In this document: in pieces, positions 22,591 through 34,460 of the stretch | Layout of the letters: every line of letters starts with the position of its first letter | Position numbering within the stretch: position 1 is the first letter of the stretch | NCBI GenBank assembly: GCA_030068075.1 | Contig: CM057835.1 | Span: 41,894,215 to 41,958,214 of the forward strand | Source of the DNA: Paguma larvata | Lineage: Eukaryota > Chordata > Mammalia > Carnivora > Viverridae | Reading direction: 5' to 3' | DNA length: 64,000 nt | Position numbers and translations under genes: made by a program | The notes under the pieces: generated by a model | Seen by the model: only the letters and a program-made list of their open reading frames with translations | The model's database searches: none | Told to the model about the DNA's origin: nothing

Positions 22591-23714
22591 CCAAGGTTGG
22601 CTTTGCCAGTGAGGATGAAATCTTTACAGTGAAAGAAAGGAGAAAAAATGACATCAGACAGAATCCAGTATTCTGACACATTCACCATTCAGTGGAAATG
22701 CAGCTACTAAGTGCCTCCTACGTGTGTATATATCATACTAGATTCTTTGATGTTTATAAAATGGTGTGGCAATAAACTGATGTAGCTGTTGCTTTGTTTG
22801 GCAAGAATTCTAGTTTTGATATTAAGAAATCAGTGCAATTCTTTCCTCCATTTTAATCTAATATTAAAGAGTCATGAAGTGGAAAACTCAGACATGTCCC
22901 ATGGATAATATTGAGCTAATGTTGTTTCTTCTCCACAGTGAGCTGAAGACCCTAACGATAGTGGAAGTTTATTGGAATGTTGAGGTCTTCTGGGTTAAAT
23001 TAATGAAGATAGATATAGGTTTAAATTGTGTTTAATAGGTCTACACTGATCAAATTTTCCTAAAGTCATGGCCAAGTCATGTGCTTTTCAGCAGGACGTG
23101 AGATGAACCGCCTTTCCCGGGCACTGGCTCCTCAGCACTGCCACGAGCGCATGTCGGAGCAGATTCTTCCCACTGCTCTCACTACCGATTTGCTAATCTT
23201 ACGAGTTAGAGCTCATGTCTGGAAAGTGTGGTCGCTGCAGGGTGTAGGAACCAGAAGGACTGTCAATGTATAGATCATTTTAGGCTGCTGGGAATTTTAG
23301 AATATATTATAATATTTATAAATATTTGAAAGAATTCAGAGTGCCATTTTTACCACTCAAGCAAAATGGTATATTCCGGCCTCATTCTTATACAAAGATG
23401 AATGGCAGGATTACAGTATTTGGCTTCTTTTAAAAGTCTAAGTTAAAAAGGAAACAACGGCTAAAACTTAGTTTGCCTTTTTCTTAATTTAGAATATTAC
23501 CTTTATCTTATCTGGTAAATCCTTTCTGATACCTCCTCTATAAATTAGGGTGTTGGACCAAAATTTGATTGTTAACTCTCTCTGTTTACTATTATATATA
23601 TTTTTATAGCACAATATTTGCTTTTGAAATTCTTCCAGGGGATGACTTTTATGGTATAGTAAGAAATAGCTATTAAATAAATAAAATATTTGTCTAGTAA
23701 ATAGACATTTATGC
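22591..23714. other. No gene recognised; CpG-rich islet
   Basis: Ordinary AT-rich sequence except for 23097-23234, which holds nine CpGs, and a 64-codon frame over the same bases (23079-23273). I cannot assign the islet to a repeat or gene. Confidence 0.45.
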
Positions 23715-23890
23715 GGGGTGCCTGGATGGCTCAGTCGGTTAAGCATCAGACTCTTGATTTCGGCTGAGGTCATGATCTCACGATGTGTGAGGTTGAGCCC
23801 CATGTTGTGTTCTTTGTTGACAGCACAGAGCCTGCTCAAGGTTCTTGCTCTCCCTCTCTGCTCCTGTCCTCTCAAAATAAGTAACTAAAA
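23715..23890 (+). mobile_element. Carnivore SINE, older pan-carnivore subtype
   Basis: GGGGTGCCTGGATGGCTCAG, then AGACTCTTGATTTCGGCTG. The 3' part is shortened (CCTGCTCAAGGTTCTTGC to CTCAAAATAAG). The CTCTTGATTT subtype predates the felid-specific form. Confidence 0.94.
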
Positions 23891-25170
23891 CTTTAACAGA
23901 ATAAATAAACTGACACTAATGCCCTCAAAATAATAATGATTGAGAAGAAAAAAATATATCCCTTAATTCCCAATTTCTTCATCCAATTAGGTGTGTGACT
24001 TTTGGGAATTTATTTATCCTACTAGGTTTTATTTTCTGTTCACCAGGAGTGATTAACATGCATCCTGATTATCTTAAGGTAGTATTTAGGTAAACAACTA
24101 AAATAATGTACATTCATTGTCTTTAAATTTATAATAAATATTTACTGAAGGAATATTGTCTATCGAGCACTGTATTCATCAGATTTAAAGTGTTTAACAT
24201 TCAGATACCTTTGTCATATTTACCAAAGCATGATCCAAAAAGCTTAGTTCTAGGGCATACTAATAGTTCTTGTGAAAAAAATTATGGGCTCAAATAAATT
24301 TGGAAAAATTGTATTAAATCAAGTTAAACAAGTTTCTTTAAGTTAGTTTGTCTTAGCATTTTTTAATATATTAATGTGACTGGGGACTCTCCAAGATAAG
24401 ACAGTAGGCAGAATTTTCCCTTCTTAGTTCAAAGGACACCTCTTAGGACTATTCTTTGGATCACACTTTAGGAAGATTTTGTTTTATCATGAACTCAAAC
24501 TAATTTACATAAAATATAATGCATCTTGGGAGAATCTTGTTAGAGGTGGAAGTGATTTGAGGATAAGACTTAAATGCCTGTATCTTTCGGCCTATACCCT
24601 TACAATAATATCTTTTATTATTTAAAATTTTATTTTTTTCTGATTCTGATTTTAAAAATAATTATCTCCTGTAATTTCTGTATTATTTTCTTATCTTTCC
24701 ATACTCTCATGCATTTTCCTTACTGGGAATTTAAAACTAAAAGTGCTTTCTTTGAGAAATTAATATTCTACTGCCTTATCACAAACTCCCCGACATCTTT
24801 TCAATAAAATGAGCATGAGAAGGAGAGAAAAGTATGTTTCATATCAGGAAACTCTAAGGTCATAAAAATTGTAGAATAATGTCAGCATCAAATACTTGGA
24901 TCATGAGGATAAGCTACAGAACAATATCCTATTTTGCCACAAATTGGATTCTTTTGGGAAAAGCTACATGCGTTCCTGTGCAAAGGCTTATGTCCTCCAA
25001 TATTCTGCCAAGGATATAGTGTACACCTGCAGAATACAAGGGAGTTGAAGCCAGCACATACCTGTCAAGCACCTACTTCTGCACTGAGCTCACAGAGACT
25101 ATTCCAAGGGGCTCAGTAAATAAAGATCACAGCAAGGGTACAAGAGCTTATTTAAAAGGAACTATTATGT
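23891..25170. other. No gene or repeat recognised
   Basis: AT-rich. Frames of 77 and 61 codons at 24574 and 24934 have no recognisable content. Confidence 0.45.
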
Positions 25171-25396
25171 GGGGTGCCTGGATGGCTCAGTTGGTTAAGC
25201 ATCCAACTTTGACTCGGGTCACGATCTCTCCATTCAGTGTTCAAACCCTGCGCCGGGCTCTGTGATGACAGCTCAGAACCTGGAGTCTGTTTTGGATTCT
25301 GTGTCTCCTTCTCTCTGTCTGCCCCTGCCCTACTCATTCTTTCCCCCTCTCCCCCGCCTTCAAAAATAAATAAACATTTAAAAAAGTTTTTTAAAA
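25171..25396 (+). mobile_element. Carnivore SINE with target duplication
   Basis: GGGGTGCCTGGATGGCTC through to CAAAAATAAATAAACATTT. The flanks GGAACTATTATGT (ending 25170) and GCAACTATTATAT (from 25399) are a slightly decayed target duplication. Confidence 0.96.
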
Positions 25397-26464
25397 AAGC
25401 AACTATTATATGTTCTAGAATGAGACTATCATAATCTCTCAAAGAGCAGACAGCAAGTCATCCGACAATTTTTGTGGAATGCCAAAGGGACTTTGGCCAA
25501 CACTTCTAAGGTCCCATCACCGCAAAACCAGTAGAAAAAAAATTTTTTTTCCAGCTTAACCATACAATTAATGCCATCAAATCCTCCTCTTTCCTGCAAA
25601 AGTCTAGGAGGGAGGGATGGATACAATTACACAGTTTTCTGACAAACTGCTTTCAAATTTCCATGCTAAGTCATCCCATGCTTTCATAATACCTGCAATT
25701 ATAGAAATTTAGGATTGTATTAGTGACTTTGTAACAAGCAAAACAAACAGCTACTTGTGAACTTTTTTGTTTGTTTGTTTGAGTATAGTTGTGCTTGTCA
25801 ATTCTTACCTTCTTTGACTTTTCATGGCATTTGGTATTGTTACAATTCTGCCTACTTGGTGAAACATTCTCCTCTATAAACTTCCTTAAAATTTGTGGTT
25901 TTTTTCCCATTTTCTTTCCGCCTCTTTAATATTTTTGTTTGTTTCCTTTTTTGGTCCTTAGGTAAAAAGGGTTGAGTTAATTATATTACTTTTATTATTA
26001 TCCACATTTAAAATATTTTGTTTCTTTTGAGGGACTTATCTAAAATGCATGTGAGCATGTAGGTTAATATTCATTAGTTATTTTCTATATTTTTATCACT
26101 GTTCCCCATTCATATTCTCTTTGACTCCCATAGCCAAATGTTCTAATATATTTCATGTTTCATTGAATTTGTATGTATTCTTTTAAAATATTAGCTTGAA
26201 TCATTTGTTGTGTTTTAAATTTGCTTAACTAGTATTGTGTTAGAGACCCTACACTATATTTCTTTCTTTCAATAGCTGCTAATTATTTCTGATCCGAACA
26301 TGGGTTTATTCTAACTACTAAGTGGCATTCCACGAAGTAACAGCTTTTGAGATGTTTCACTAGAAGAAAAAAAAATCACCTGAATTCTAGTAAACACAAA
26401 ACTTTAGTTCTTATTTACACTACCTGTTGTCTGTGTCTCTGTTCTATATCCTTTTCATATCAGG
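25397..26464. other. No gene or repeat recognised
   Basis: T-rich with a short (TTTG)n at 25769-25780. No coding signal. Confidence 0.45.
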
Positions 26465-26690
26465 ATCTGGGAAAAGGAAGAGCTCCTCTCTACCATAGAG
26501 CCATCTTTGTGACAGAAACAAAGAGACAGAAGACTCATGCTCTGGGCCTTAAAGCTTCTGCTTAGAGAGGGTACTTGTCCTTTCCACTCATGCTTCATAA
26601 GTTACATCTCCAAGTGTGACAAAAATTGGGTAGGAAACACAATATTTTCACAGGACAGGCCCAGTGAGGAGGATCTTATGAGTACAGTGA
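26465..26690. mobile_element. Old interspersed repeat fragment, unassigned
   Basis: GCCATCTTTGTGACAGAAAC, CTCATGCTCTGGGCCTTAAA and AAGCTTCTGCTTAGAG are reminiscent of the same antisense MER/LTR class as 22225-22590. Diverged; name not assigned. Confidence 0.35.
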
Positions 26691-26953
26691 GTATTTTAAC
26701 AATGATACATCTGCCATACATGCTATGTACTTCCCATGCTATCCATTTCCTCACATATTAGCTCTTAGTTTGTCTCTAACCCCTCACTTTCACAGATAAC
26801 AATTTGATAAGTATCTTCTATTTGTCTCACAAGCATCAGGCAAACATTTCTCTGGAATATAAACTGAGTGGAATAACTGAATTATAAACACATACTTGAA
26901 CTAAGTAAAGATGGAAATTACTCTGCAAAGTGACCACAAAATCCTATACCTTT

Positions 26954-27145
26954 TAAAAAATGTTTATTTATTTTTGAGAGACAGGAAGAGGGTGCAAGTG
27001 AGGGAGGGACAGAGAGTGGGACAGAGGATCCAAAGCAGGCTCTGCGCTGATAGCAGCAAGCCTGATGTGGGGCTCGAACTCATGAAACTTGAGATCATGA
27101 CCAGAGCTGAAGTTGACTCAGCCAACTGAGCCATCCAGGTGCCCC
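26954..27145 (-). mobile_element. Carnivore SINE with target duplication
   Basis: AAAATGTTTATTTATTTTTG at the left, CCATCCAGGTGCCCC at the right. The flanks AATCCTATACCTTTT and AAGTCTATACTTTTG are a decayed duplication. The internal CT tract is shortened (GACAGGAAGAGGGTGC). Confidence 0.95.
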
Positions 27146-27540
27146 AAAGTCTATACTTTTGATATCAGTACACAGGAGCACCTGATTTTCTGTTTGGAAA
27201 CCATCATTATTCCTTATTCCTTATTCAAGTTTATAATTTTTGAAAATCTGATAGATAATGAGTAGTAGTTTACTGTTTAAATGTGTATTTTACCCCCTCA
27301 TCTCTAGTGATTTTAAATACCTATTCATATAACTGTTTCTTGTATTTTTTATATATCCCATTATCTCTGTAAGTAATTTTATTTTTCACCAGGTTTTATC
27401 CTTGGGACTTTTTCTTTTATCAGTTAAATATCTGTAGAGGGTCTGATTCCACTCATATATTTTCAGCAACCATTTATACACTCATAACCCTCACATTTAT
27501 CTCATTTTTTTTTCACTGTCAACTGTTATCAGTCTCTTGT
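27146..27540. other. No repeat recognised, left of ERV-L
   Basis: Could hold further ERV-L pol or the missing second LTR, but nothing is recognisable. Contains the local repeat ATTCCTTATTCCTTATTC near 27209. Confidence 0.4.
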
Positions 27541-28418
27541 AAGCTGTTGAATACTAATAGGTCATCCCAACAGGTCTTTTTATCACCAGGACTCTGGTTA
27601 TAATCTACCCTGTTTGTGCCCGATCTTGTATATACAACTTCCATTTGATGACAAAGGGCTGCTATACATGTCCAACTTTATGGATTGATGGGTCAGATGC
27701 ATTAAGTTCACGATGGGAAGCTCAGACCACGTGTTGATTTGATGGCCCATGGCTAAGTATTCAGCCTCTACTAAGGCCCGGTAGGAAGGCAAACACTAAT
27801 TCTCAAAAGGAGAGTAGTGGCAGGCTTTTGCCTCAAAATTCTGAAGGTTCGCACTCTGATTCACATTCAGGGACCTGGCTTCAAACAGCATCCTTATCTG
27901 TCATTGACCCTTTAAGCACCATAGGATCAGCTGGATTATATGGCCCAAGTGGCAGAACTACACCCATAGCAATCACAACCTATTATAGAGCCCTCTGTTT
28001 TTCTGGGCCCCACTTAAAACTAGCAGCTTTATGGGCCACTTCCTAAATAGGGCCAAGTAATACACCCATATAAGGAATAGGTTGCTTCAAAAATCTAAAG
28101 AGGTCCATTAAACATTGTGCCTCTCATTTGATTGTAGGAGGAGTCAGACACAATAAATTACTCTACACCATAGAAAGGATATCTCACATGCCCCATGCCA
28201 CTGGACTCCTAGACGTTTTACTGAGGTATAAGGCCTCAGTGGTTTTGTAAGTTTTTTACCCCCTACCCTCAACATGTAAATATCTTTCCAGTAAGTTTAG
28301 AGTAATTGCTACTTCTCCTTACCAAGTCCAATGTAATGGACCAAAGTGATATCTTATGGAAGGGAAAGACAATCAAGATCCTTGTGAACTAAATTTTGAC
28401 ATAGGACTAGAGAACTGG

Positions 28419-28872
28419 TGTTATTAAACAGAATTCTGTTCCCTAAAATCTTTATGTTGAAGCCCTAACCTCCAACATGATTGTATTTGAAGATATGGCC
28501 TTTAAAGAAGTCATTAAGATTAAACAATGTCATAAGGGTGAGGTTCTTATCCAGTAGAACTGGTGTTCTTATAAGAAATGGAGAGAGGGGTGCCTGGTTG
28601 GCTCAGTCAGTTAAGCGTCCGACTTTGGCCAGGCCATGATCTCAGGGTTCATGGGTTTGGGCGCCGCATCAGGCTCGGTGCTGAAAGCTCAGAGCCTGGA
28701 GACTGCTTTGGATTCTGTGTCTCCCTCTCTCTCTCTGCCCCTTCCCTGCTTGCACTCTGTCTCTCTTTCTCAAAAAATGGATAAATGTTTTAAAAAATTA
28801 AAAAAAGAATAAATGGAAAGGGAGATACCAGGGATGCACAAGCATTGGAGAAGGGCCATGTGAGGACATGAC
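28419..28872 (+). mobile_element. MaLR LTR nested in ERV-L
   Basis: ATGTTGAAGCCCTAACCTCC, GAAGATATGGCCTTTAAAG and GGTGTTCTTATAAGAAATG, then beyond the SINE GGGCCATGTGAGGACATGAC, are MST/MLT1-type LTR blocks. ERV-L sequence stops at about 28418 and resumes after 28872, so the MaLR went in after the ERV-L. The element is 3' truncated. Confidence 0.75.
28587..28806 (+). mobile_element. Carnivore SINE nested in the MaLR
   Basis: GGGGTGCCTGGTTGGCTC through to an A-rich tail. It splits the MaLR, with flanks AGAAATGGAGAG and ATAAATGGAAAG as an imperfect target duplication. This is the third and youngest layer at this spot. Confidence 0.95.
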
Positions 28873-31422
28873 ATTTTTTTAATGTCAGCTTTAGTAGACC
28901 AATACAGTTGATATACTCCTCAAACAGGAGAGTGAAGGTGTATTCTTGACCTTGCCATCTGATAGCAAACTCTTTCCTGGTGGTCTCAATTAGCAGGGAT
29001 GGAGAAAAGAGTATTTGTCAGATCAATAGCTGTGTATCAGTTACTAGGGGATGTGTTAATTTGTTCAGGAAACAAAACCACATCTGGCATAGCAGTTACA
29101 GAGTCACCACCTAATTATGCTTATGATAATCCACTCTCATTCTCCAAGATTTATCTATATTTTACATGGGCCAAAAAAGCAAGTTGAATGGGGATGTGGT
29201 TAAAATTACTATTGCCTCATCTTTCAAGTCCTTAATGGTGGCACTATTGTCTGCAATCCCTCCAGGAATGAGGTATTGCTTTTAGTTTACTATTAACCTA
29301 GGTAAAGGCAATTTTAATGGCTTCCACTTGGCATTTCTCAAAAAAGTAGTCCTCACTCCACAGGTCAAGGAACAAATATTTGGGTTCTGCCATATGTTCA
29401 GTATGTCTGTTCCAATGATTTATTTTTGAATGGGGGAAATAAACATAAGATATGGCTGGGCACCCACTGAGTTCACTGTGAGACAGACCAGAGCTAAAAC
29501 CCCATTGATCATCTGACCACTATAAGCCCATTCTCTGACTGGTGAACCATCCTAACATTTGAAGTCTCAAGGAACTAGTATCAGTTCAGAGCCAGTGTCT
29601 AGTAGTTCCTGAAATGTCTAATTATTTCCTTTTGTCCAATGCACATTTACCCTGGTAAAAGGACATAGGTTCTTTTGGGAAAGGCTCGGAGAAGAATTAA
29701 CAGGATAAATTTTTGTCAATGTACCAGGGACCTTCCTCAAGGGGACCTGATCTCCCGCTTCGCTCAAGGTGTTCAGTGTCAGTAAATTGGCTCATGTCTG
29801 GGAGCGAATTAATGAGGCCATGACTCTGTTTTTATTATTCAGGTTAAACTTCATTTCACTTAAGCTAGAACTCTTACTTATACGGACGAAGTAAAAATGT
29901 AGTAGATTTCCTTTCTATTTTACTTCAAGGAACAACCTGATCAACTAGCCAATGTGCTAAATCTGCCTGAGTCATTCTATTTTGATTGCTGCTTTGACTC
30001 TGCTATTCCATTACAGTAGCTATACCTACCATGTCATTAGCTGTTGAGTGCCACCACTTGGCCCCTGCTACCCTGGGATCCAATTACTACTTCCATTACA
30101 TTTAAGTTTCCAAATTCAGTGAACACACTTCCCATGTAAGATCTGGTCTACAGGGAAGAGCCATTGTAGGGATGCTTAAAATTCATTTTTTACAGTTATG
30201 GTGAAAGGTGTATCTTCTGAATCCTCTCAGGGTGGGTGGATAGGTCTTCAGTGACAAATCTACTCTGGCATTCCAATCTCCCTACATCTTTGAATCCCTT
30301 TCTTGACAGTAAACTGAGGCAGTCTTGGCATTTCTAACTCATTTACTATGGGATATCTTTTGTTTCATATTTGGCCAACCAATAGAACAATAAGAGCTTT
30401 TGTAGCTCCTTGAGCTGTAACATTAAATGCAGAATCCCTACTTAGTGGGCTCGTATCCATAAATTGAGCCTGATTGAAATTTCTTTCTTCCAACATTATC
30501 ACACTTAATATTCATTCCTACACATATTCTCTGAATTTATGTTTGTATGAATTAGAAAATTCGAGCTATCATTTTGGAGTGTAGCACACCTCCTCATAGG
30601 TCATACATTGTTCTTCACCCAGGGCCCTGCTGAGACTCAAATCTAGTTGTAGGTCCAGTAGCCAAGATGGGCAGTGGAGATGAGTTCTGAGGAGAATCAG
30701 CATTCTCTTGCATGGCAACTTCTTTGGGGGAAGCCATTACAGTTTACCCGAGCAATGCAGTGTTAATTCCCTCCAATGAGAGTGGTAAGCCTACTTCTAC
30801 TGGCAAAGAAGACTCGTCGATATTTTATGATCTCAATATCCCCAGCTTCATCACATCCCAATTTCAACTTTGAGGACCCCATTCCTTCCCTGTCAGTGCC
30901 CTGGCTGCATAAAGTAGATTCCCTGTGAGGTTGGGAATTCAAATTGGGTTGTAACTCAGCTACTTATAGGTTGAGACTTTGGATTTGGTTTTCAGCAATC
31001 TTGGTCCTGTGGTTACAGGTGGTAAGTCCTGTCTTAGGCCACACGTGGAAGATTTTACGTCATTTATGGGTGCTTGATTTGGGAATTCTAATTCCCGAGT
31101 GCATCCTTTTTCTACCCACTTTATCAAAACATTAGGAGCAACCAGCCAGTCTCATTTTATTTGTTAGGTTGACAAAAATGTTCAAAAGCCAAATACACTG
31201 TCACACAGATCCTTGCTTCTTGTAAGTGTTTGATTAGGAGTGTCCAGCAGTGATAAGCAAAAGCTTATCTCCTTTGCCAAATCATGCCATGGACTATCAG
31301 TGCTCTATTTACCATTGGAAATAGAGTCATTAGTATCTTTACATCTTACCAAATTAGAGAGGAATTCTGAAAGCCCCAGAATCAATTCAGAAAACTCATC
31401 TCTAAAGTTCTATTCCTCTAGA

Positions 31423-31438
31423 ACCACTTTCTGTACCA
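31423..31438 (-). other. ERV-L primer-binding site, tRNA-Leu-like
   Basis: On the minus strand TGGTACAGAAAGTGGT lies five bases after the LTR end. A tRNA-Leu primer site begins TGGTACCAG and continues with GAGTGGGGT, so this copy is recognisable with several changes. Its position between LTR and gag sets the orientation of the provirus. Confidence 0.6.
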
Positions 31439-31443
31439 AAACC

Positions 31444-31805
31444 TGTATTAATCAGGAATCTACAGAGAAACAGAACCAATAAGATATGTGTGTGTGCATA
31501 TACAGAGGTTTATTATAAGAAATTGGTTTGCATTATGGAGGCTGGCAAATTCAAAATCTGCAGGGTTGGCCAGTAGGCTGGGATTAAGAAGAGCTAATGT
31601 TCCTGTTTGTGTCTGAAGAATGGAAATCTGCTGTGAGAACCAGGAAGACCTGATGTTGCAGATGAAGTTCAGAGACAGTCTTCTGGAAAATTGTCTCTTG
31701 CTCAGGGTCATCCAGACTTTCTGTTATATTCAAATATTCAACAAATTGGATGAATACCACCCACAGACTTGTGAGCAATCTGCTTTACTTGAAGTCCACT
31801 GAATA
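31444..31805 (-). mobile_element. MLT2-like LTR, 5' LTR of the ERV-L
   Basis: Plus-strand reading starts TGTATTAATCAGGAATC, then AGAAACAGAACCAATAAG and TTATTATAAGAAATTGG, which is the complement of an MLT2 LTR ending in ACA. TGATGTTGCAGATGAAGTTC and CAATCTGCTTTACTTGAAG follow. Its U3 start is cut off by L1 sequence from about 31806. Confidence 0.75.
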
Positions 31806-32815
31806 AAACATAGAGACCATTATCTTAGATTTGACAATGGATTCATAGATAAGACACCCAAAAACACAAGCAACAAAAGAAAACATAGATCAACTAGACA
31901 TCGGAAAAATTAATAACTTAGGTATTTCAAAAGATAAACATGAAGACAACCCACAGAATGGGAGAAAATATTTGCAAATCCTATACGTGATAAGGCATTT
32001 GTATCAAGAATATTTATCAACTTCTTAGAACTCAATAAAAAGACAACCTAATTTTAAAATGAGCAAAGGGTCCGAATCAACATCTCTCCAAAGAAGGTAT
32101 ACATACGACTAATATGGATGTGAAAAGATGCTGGCCATCACTAGTCATCAGGAAAATACATATCAAAACCACAGTGAGATATGACTTCACACCCACTAAG
32201 ATGGTTAGAATCAAGAAGATAGAAAATGATAACAAGTGTTGGTGAACCTGTGGAAAAATTGGAACCTCCATAACACTGCTGGTGAAAATGTAAAATAATT
32301 TGGCTTTTTGGAAAGTAGTTTGTCAGCTCCTTAATTATGGAGTTACCACATGAACTGGCAATTTTGGAAATGAATATGCAGAAACATGTATGCAAATGCA
32401 AATAGCAGCATTATTCATAATACCCAAAAAGTGGAGACAAACTATGTGCCCATCAACTGATGAATAGATAGATAAAATATATCATACTATCACATGAATG
32501 AATCTTGAAAACATGCTAAGTAAAAGAAACGGGTTAAAAAGGACCACAGATTGTATGATTCCATTTACATGAAATGTTTAGAATAAGCAAATCTATATAT
32601 ACTGAAAGTAGATCAGCGGTCGCCCACAGCTGTTGGGAGGGGAAATGAATGTAACAACAAGAGGATACTGGGTTTCTTTCCGAAATAATGAAAATATTCT
32701 AAAATTGAAAGTGGTGACAGATGCACACCTCTTAATATACTAATGCCATTAAACTGTAGATTTTAAATGGGTGAAGTGTATGGTATGTGAATTTAAATCT
32801 GTTAAAAATACTTAA
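31806..32815 (+). mobile_element. L1 ORF2 C-terminal part and 3' UTR
   Basis: Blocks in L1 order: AAAACACAAGCAACAAAAG, ACCCACAGAATGGGAGAAA, CTCCAAAGAAGGTATACAT, AAATACATATCAAAACCAC, ATAGCAGCATTATTCATAA and GTGCCCATCAACTGATGAA. The 3' UTR runs to GTATGGTATGTGAATTTAAA near 32800. Many stops; old L1M-type copy. Confidence 0.88.
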
Positions 32816-32954
32816 AAACCACCTAAGATCTAATGAGAAGTCAATTAGGAAAACTTTAAAAATAGTTTGAATTTCATGTACATTAAATACAAAATATATC
32901 TTATATGTATTATATAGTTACAAATTATGCATATATAACATATAAAACCTATGA

Positions 32955-34460
32955 ATTACTGTTAAAACAGATTTTAGAGAGAAAATTATACCTTAAATGC
33001 TTACATGACATAAGAAGAAAGGTTCAAAATCAAGATCTAAGTTTCCATTTAAGAAGCTAAAAAAACGGTGCAAATGAAACCCAAATTTATACATGAAGGA
33101 AATAATATTGGTACAATGGACAACAATGAGCAAAATAAAAAATTGTATTTTTTTAAATGTAATTGTTTAAGGTCTGCCTAGATTGATCAATAAAAAGAGA
33201 GATAAAACAGATTACCAATATCGAAATTAAAGAGACATGCTGTTACAGTTCATAAAGAGAGCAAAATGAATATGAGGGAATGTGATAAACAACTTTATAC
33301 TAATAAATTAGCTTAGCTTAGATGCAATTAGAACAATTTTGAAAATAAAAAATTATCAGAACTGACTTAAGAATAAATAATATATGATTGCCCTATATCT
33401 GTTTAAAGAAAATGAAGTGATAATTATTTTTTTTTATTTTTAACGTTTATTTATTGTTGAGAGACAGAGAGACAGAGCATGAGCATAGGAGGGGCAGAGA
33501 CACAGAATCTGAATGAGGTTCCAAGCTCTGAGCTGTCAGCACAGCCCCATGCGGGGCTCGAACTCACAAACCGCGAGATCATGACCTGAGCTGAAGCAGG
33601 ACGCTTAACCAACTGATCCACCCAGGCACCCCTGAAGTGATCACTAAAAACCTTCCCATAAAGAAAACTCTAAACCAATAAGACACAGTGCTGGTGATTT
33701 CTATCAGATGTTTAAGGAAGAAATTATATCAGTCTTACACAATCTCTTTTAGTAAATCAAGGAAGAGAGAAAAGACACTTCCCAACTGACTTTATGAGCC
33801 TAGCATCACCATATACCAAACTGGAGAAAGACAATACAAGAAAAAAAAATACATGGATCATTTATGAATTTTATAGAAGAATTTAAAAACTCTTAGGTAA
33901 TCAAATCCAACAATACATAAGAAGGATAATATAATAAAATAAAATTGGGCTTGTCCCATAATTGTGAATTTGGTTTAATATTCAAAAAATTGGTAAAATT
34001 AACAGAAGAATGGAGGGAAACCATGTCATCATCTCAACAGACAGAGAAAAAGCCTTTAACAAAATTTAAAGTGAAGTCATGATAAATGCCCTCCACAAAC
34101 CAAAAATAGACGAAAATTTCCTCAACCTGATAACCTTGTAAATAGTATATAGAATCTATGTGGTATTGCAAAGAAACAAAAACAAAAAACAAAATAGTTC
34201 ATGATGTGTGACTTCATTTTTATGAAGTCGTTGACCGGGAAAAAATTATTTGTGGAGATAAAAATCAGAACAGAGTTAACTTATGGGATTCTGGGGATTT
34301 AGTGGATGAGAGCTTTCTGGATTGGTAGAATGCTCTGTATCCTATTTGGGGATTGTTTCCAGGATGTATACATTTGTCAAAACTCACTGAGCGTTTCAAT
34401 ACCTGTGCCTTTCACTGTACATACATTTTACATCAATAATTTAAAGATTTGTAGTTCTAT
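32955..34460 (+). mobile_element. L1 ORF2 N-terminal/RT part joined to 3' UTR
   Basis: CCTTAAATGCTTACATGAC, AAATTACCAATATCG-like RT lead-in and AGACATGCTGTTACAG, then CACTTCCCAACTGACTTTATG, CCAACAATACATAAGAAGG and CATCATCTCAACAGACAG follow the first half of the RT domain. At about 34145 the rest of ORF2 is missing and L1 3' UTR-like sequence (GTCAAAACTCACTGAGCG) follows. This is an internally deleted, decayed copy holding the SINE at 33425. Confidence 0.8.
33425..33632 (-). mobile_element. Carnivore SINE nested in L1
   Basis: TTTAACGTTTATTTATTGTTG at the left and CCACCCAGGCACCCC at the right. The target duplication TGAAGTGAT lies on both sides (33413 and 33633). Confidence 0.96.

Larger units (their letters stand above)
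27541..31443 (-). mobile_element. ERV-L (class III) provirus relic, pol to gag
   Basis: Read on the minus strand, the order is primer site, gag, protease region, reverse transcriptase. Plus-strand blocks that mark mammalian ERV-L include GGCCCAAGTGGCAGAAC (27941), CATGCCCCATGCCACTGG (28187; RT), TCAAGTCCTTAATGGTGGC (29225), CCAGTGTCTAGTAGTTCC (29591; protease area), GGACCTTCCTCAAGGGGAC (29728) and CTTAGGCCACACGTGGAAG (31033; gag). Stops and indels break every frame, so no protein is made. A MaLR with a SINE (28419-28872) interrupts RT. The integrase end and left LTR are gone. The family lacks env. Confidence 0.88.

Noticed and set aside
27598..27792. Minus-strand 64-codon frame
   Set aside because: Falls in the ERV-L pol relic. 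It is a decayed fragment, not an independent gene.
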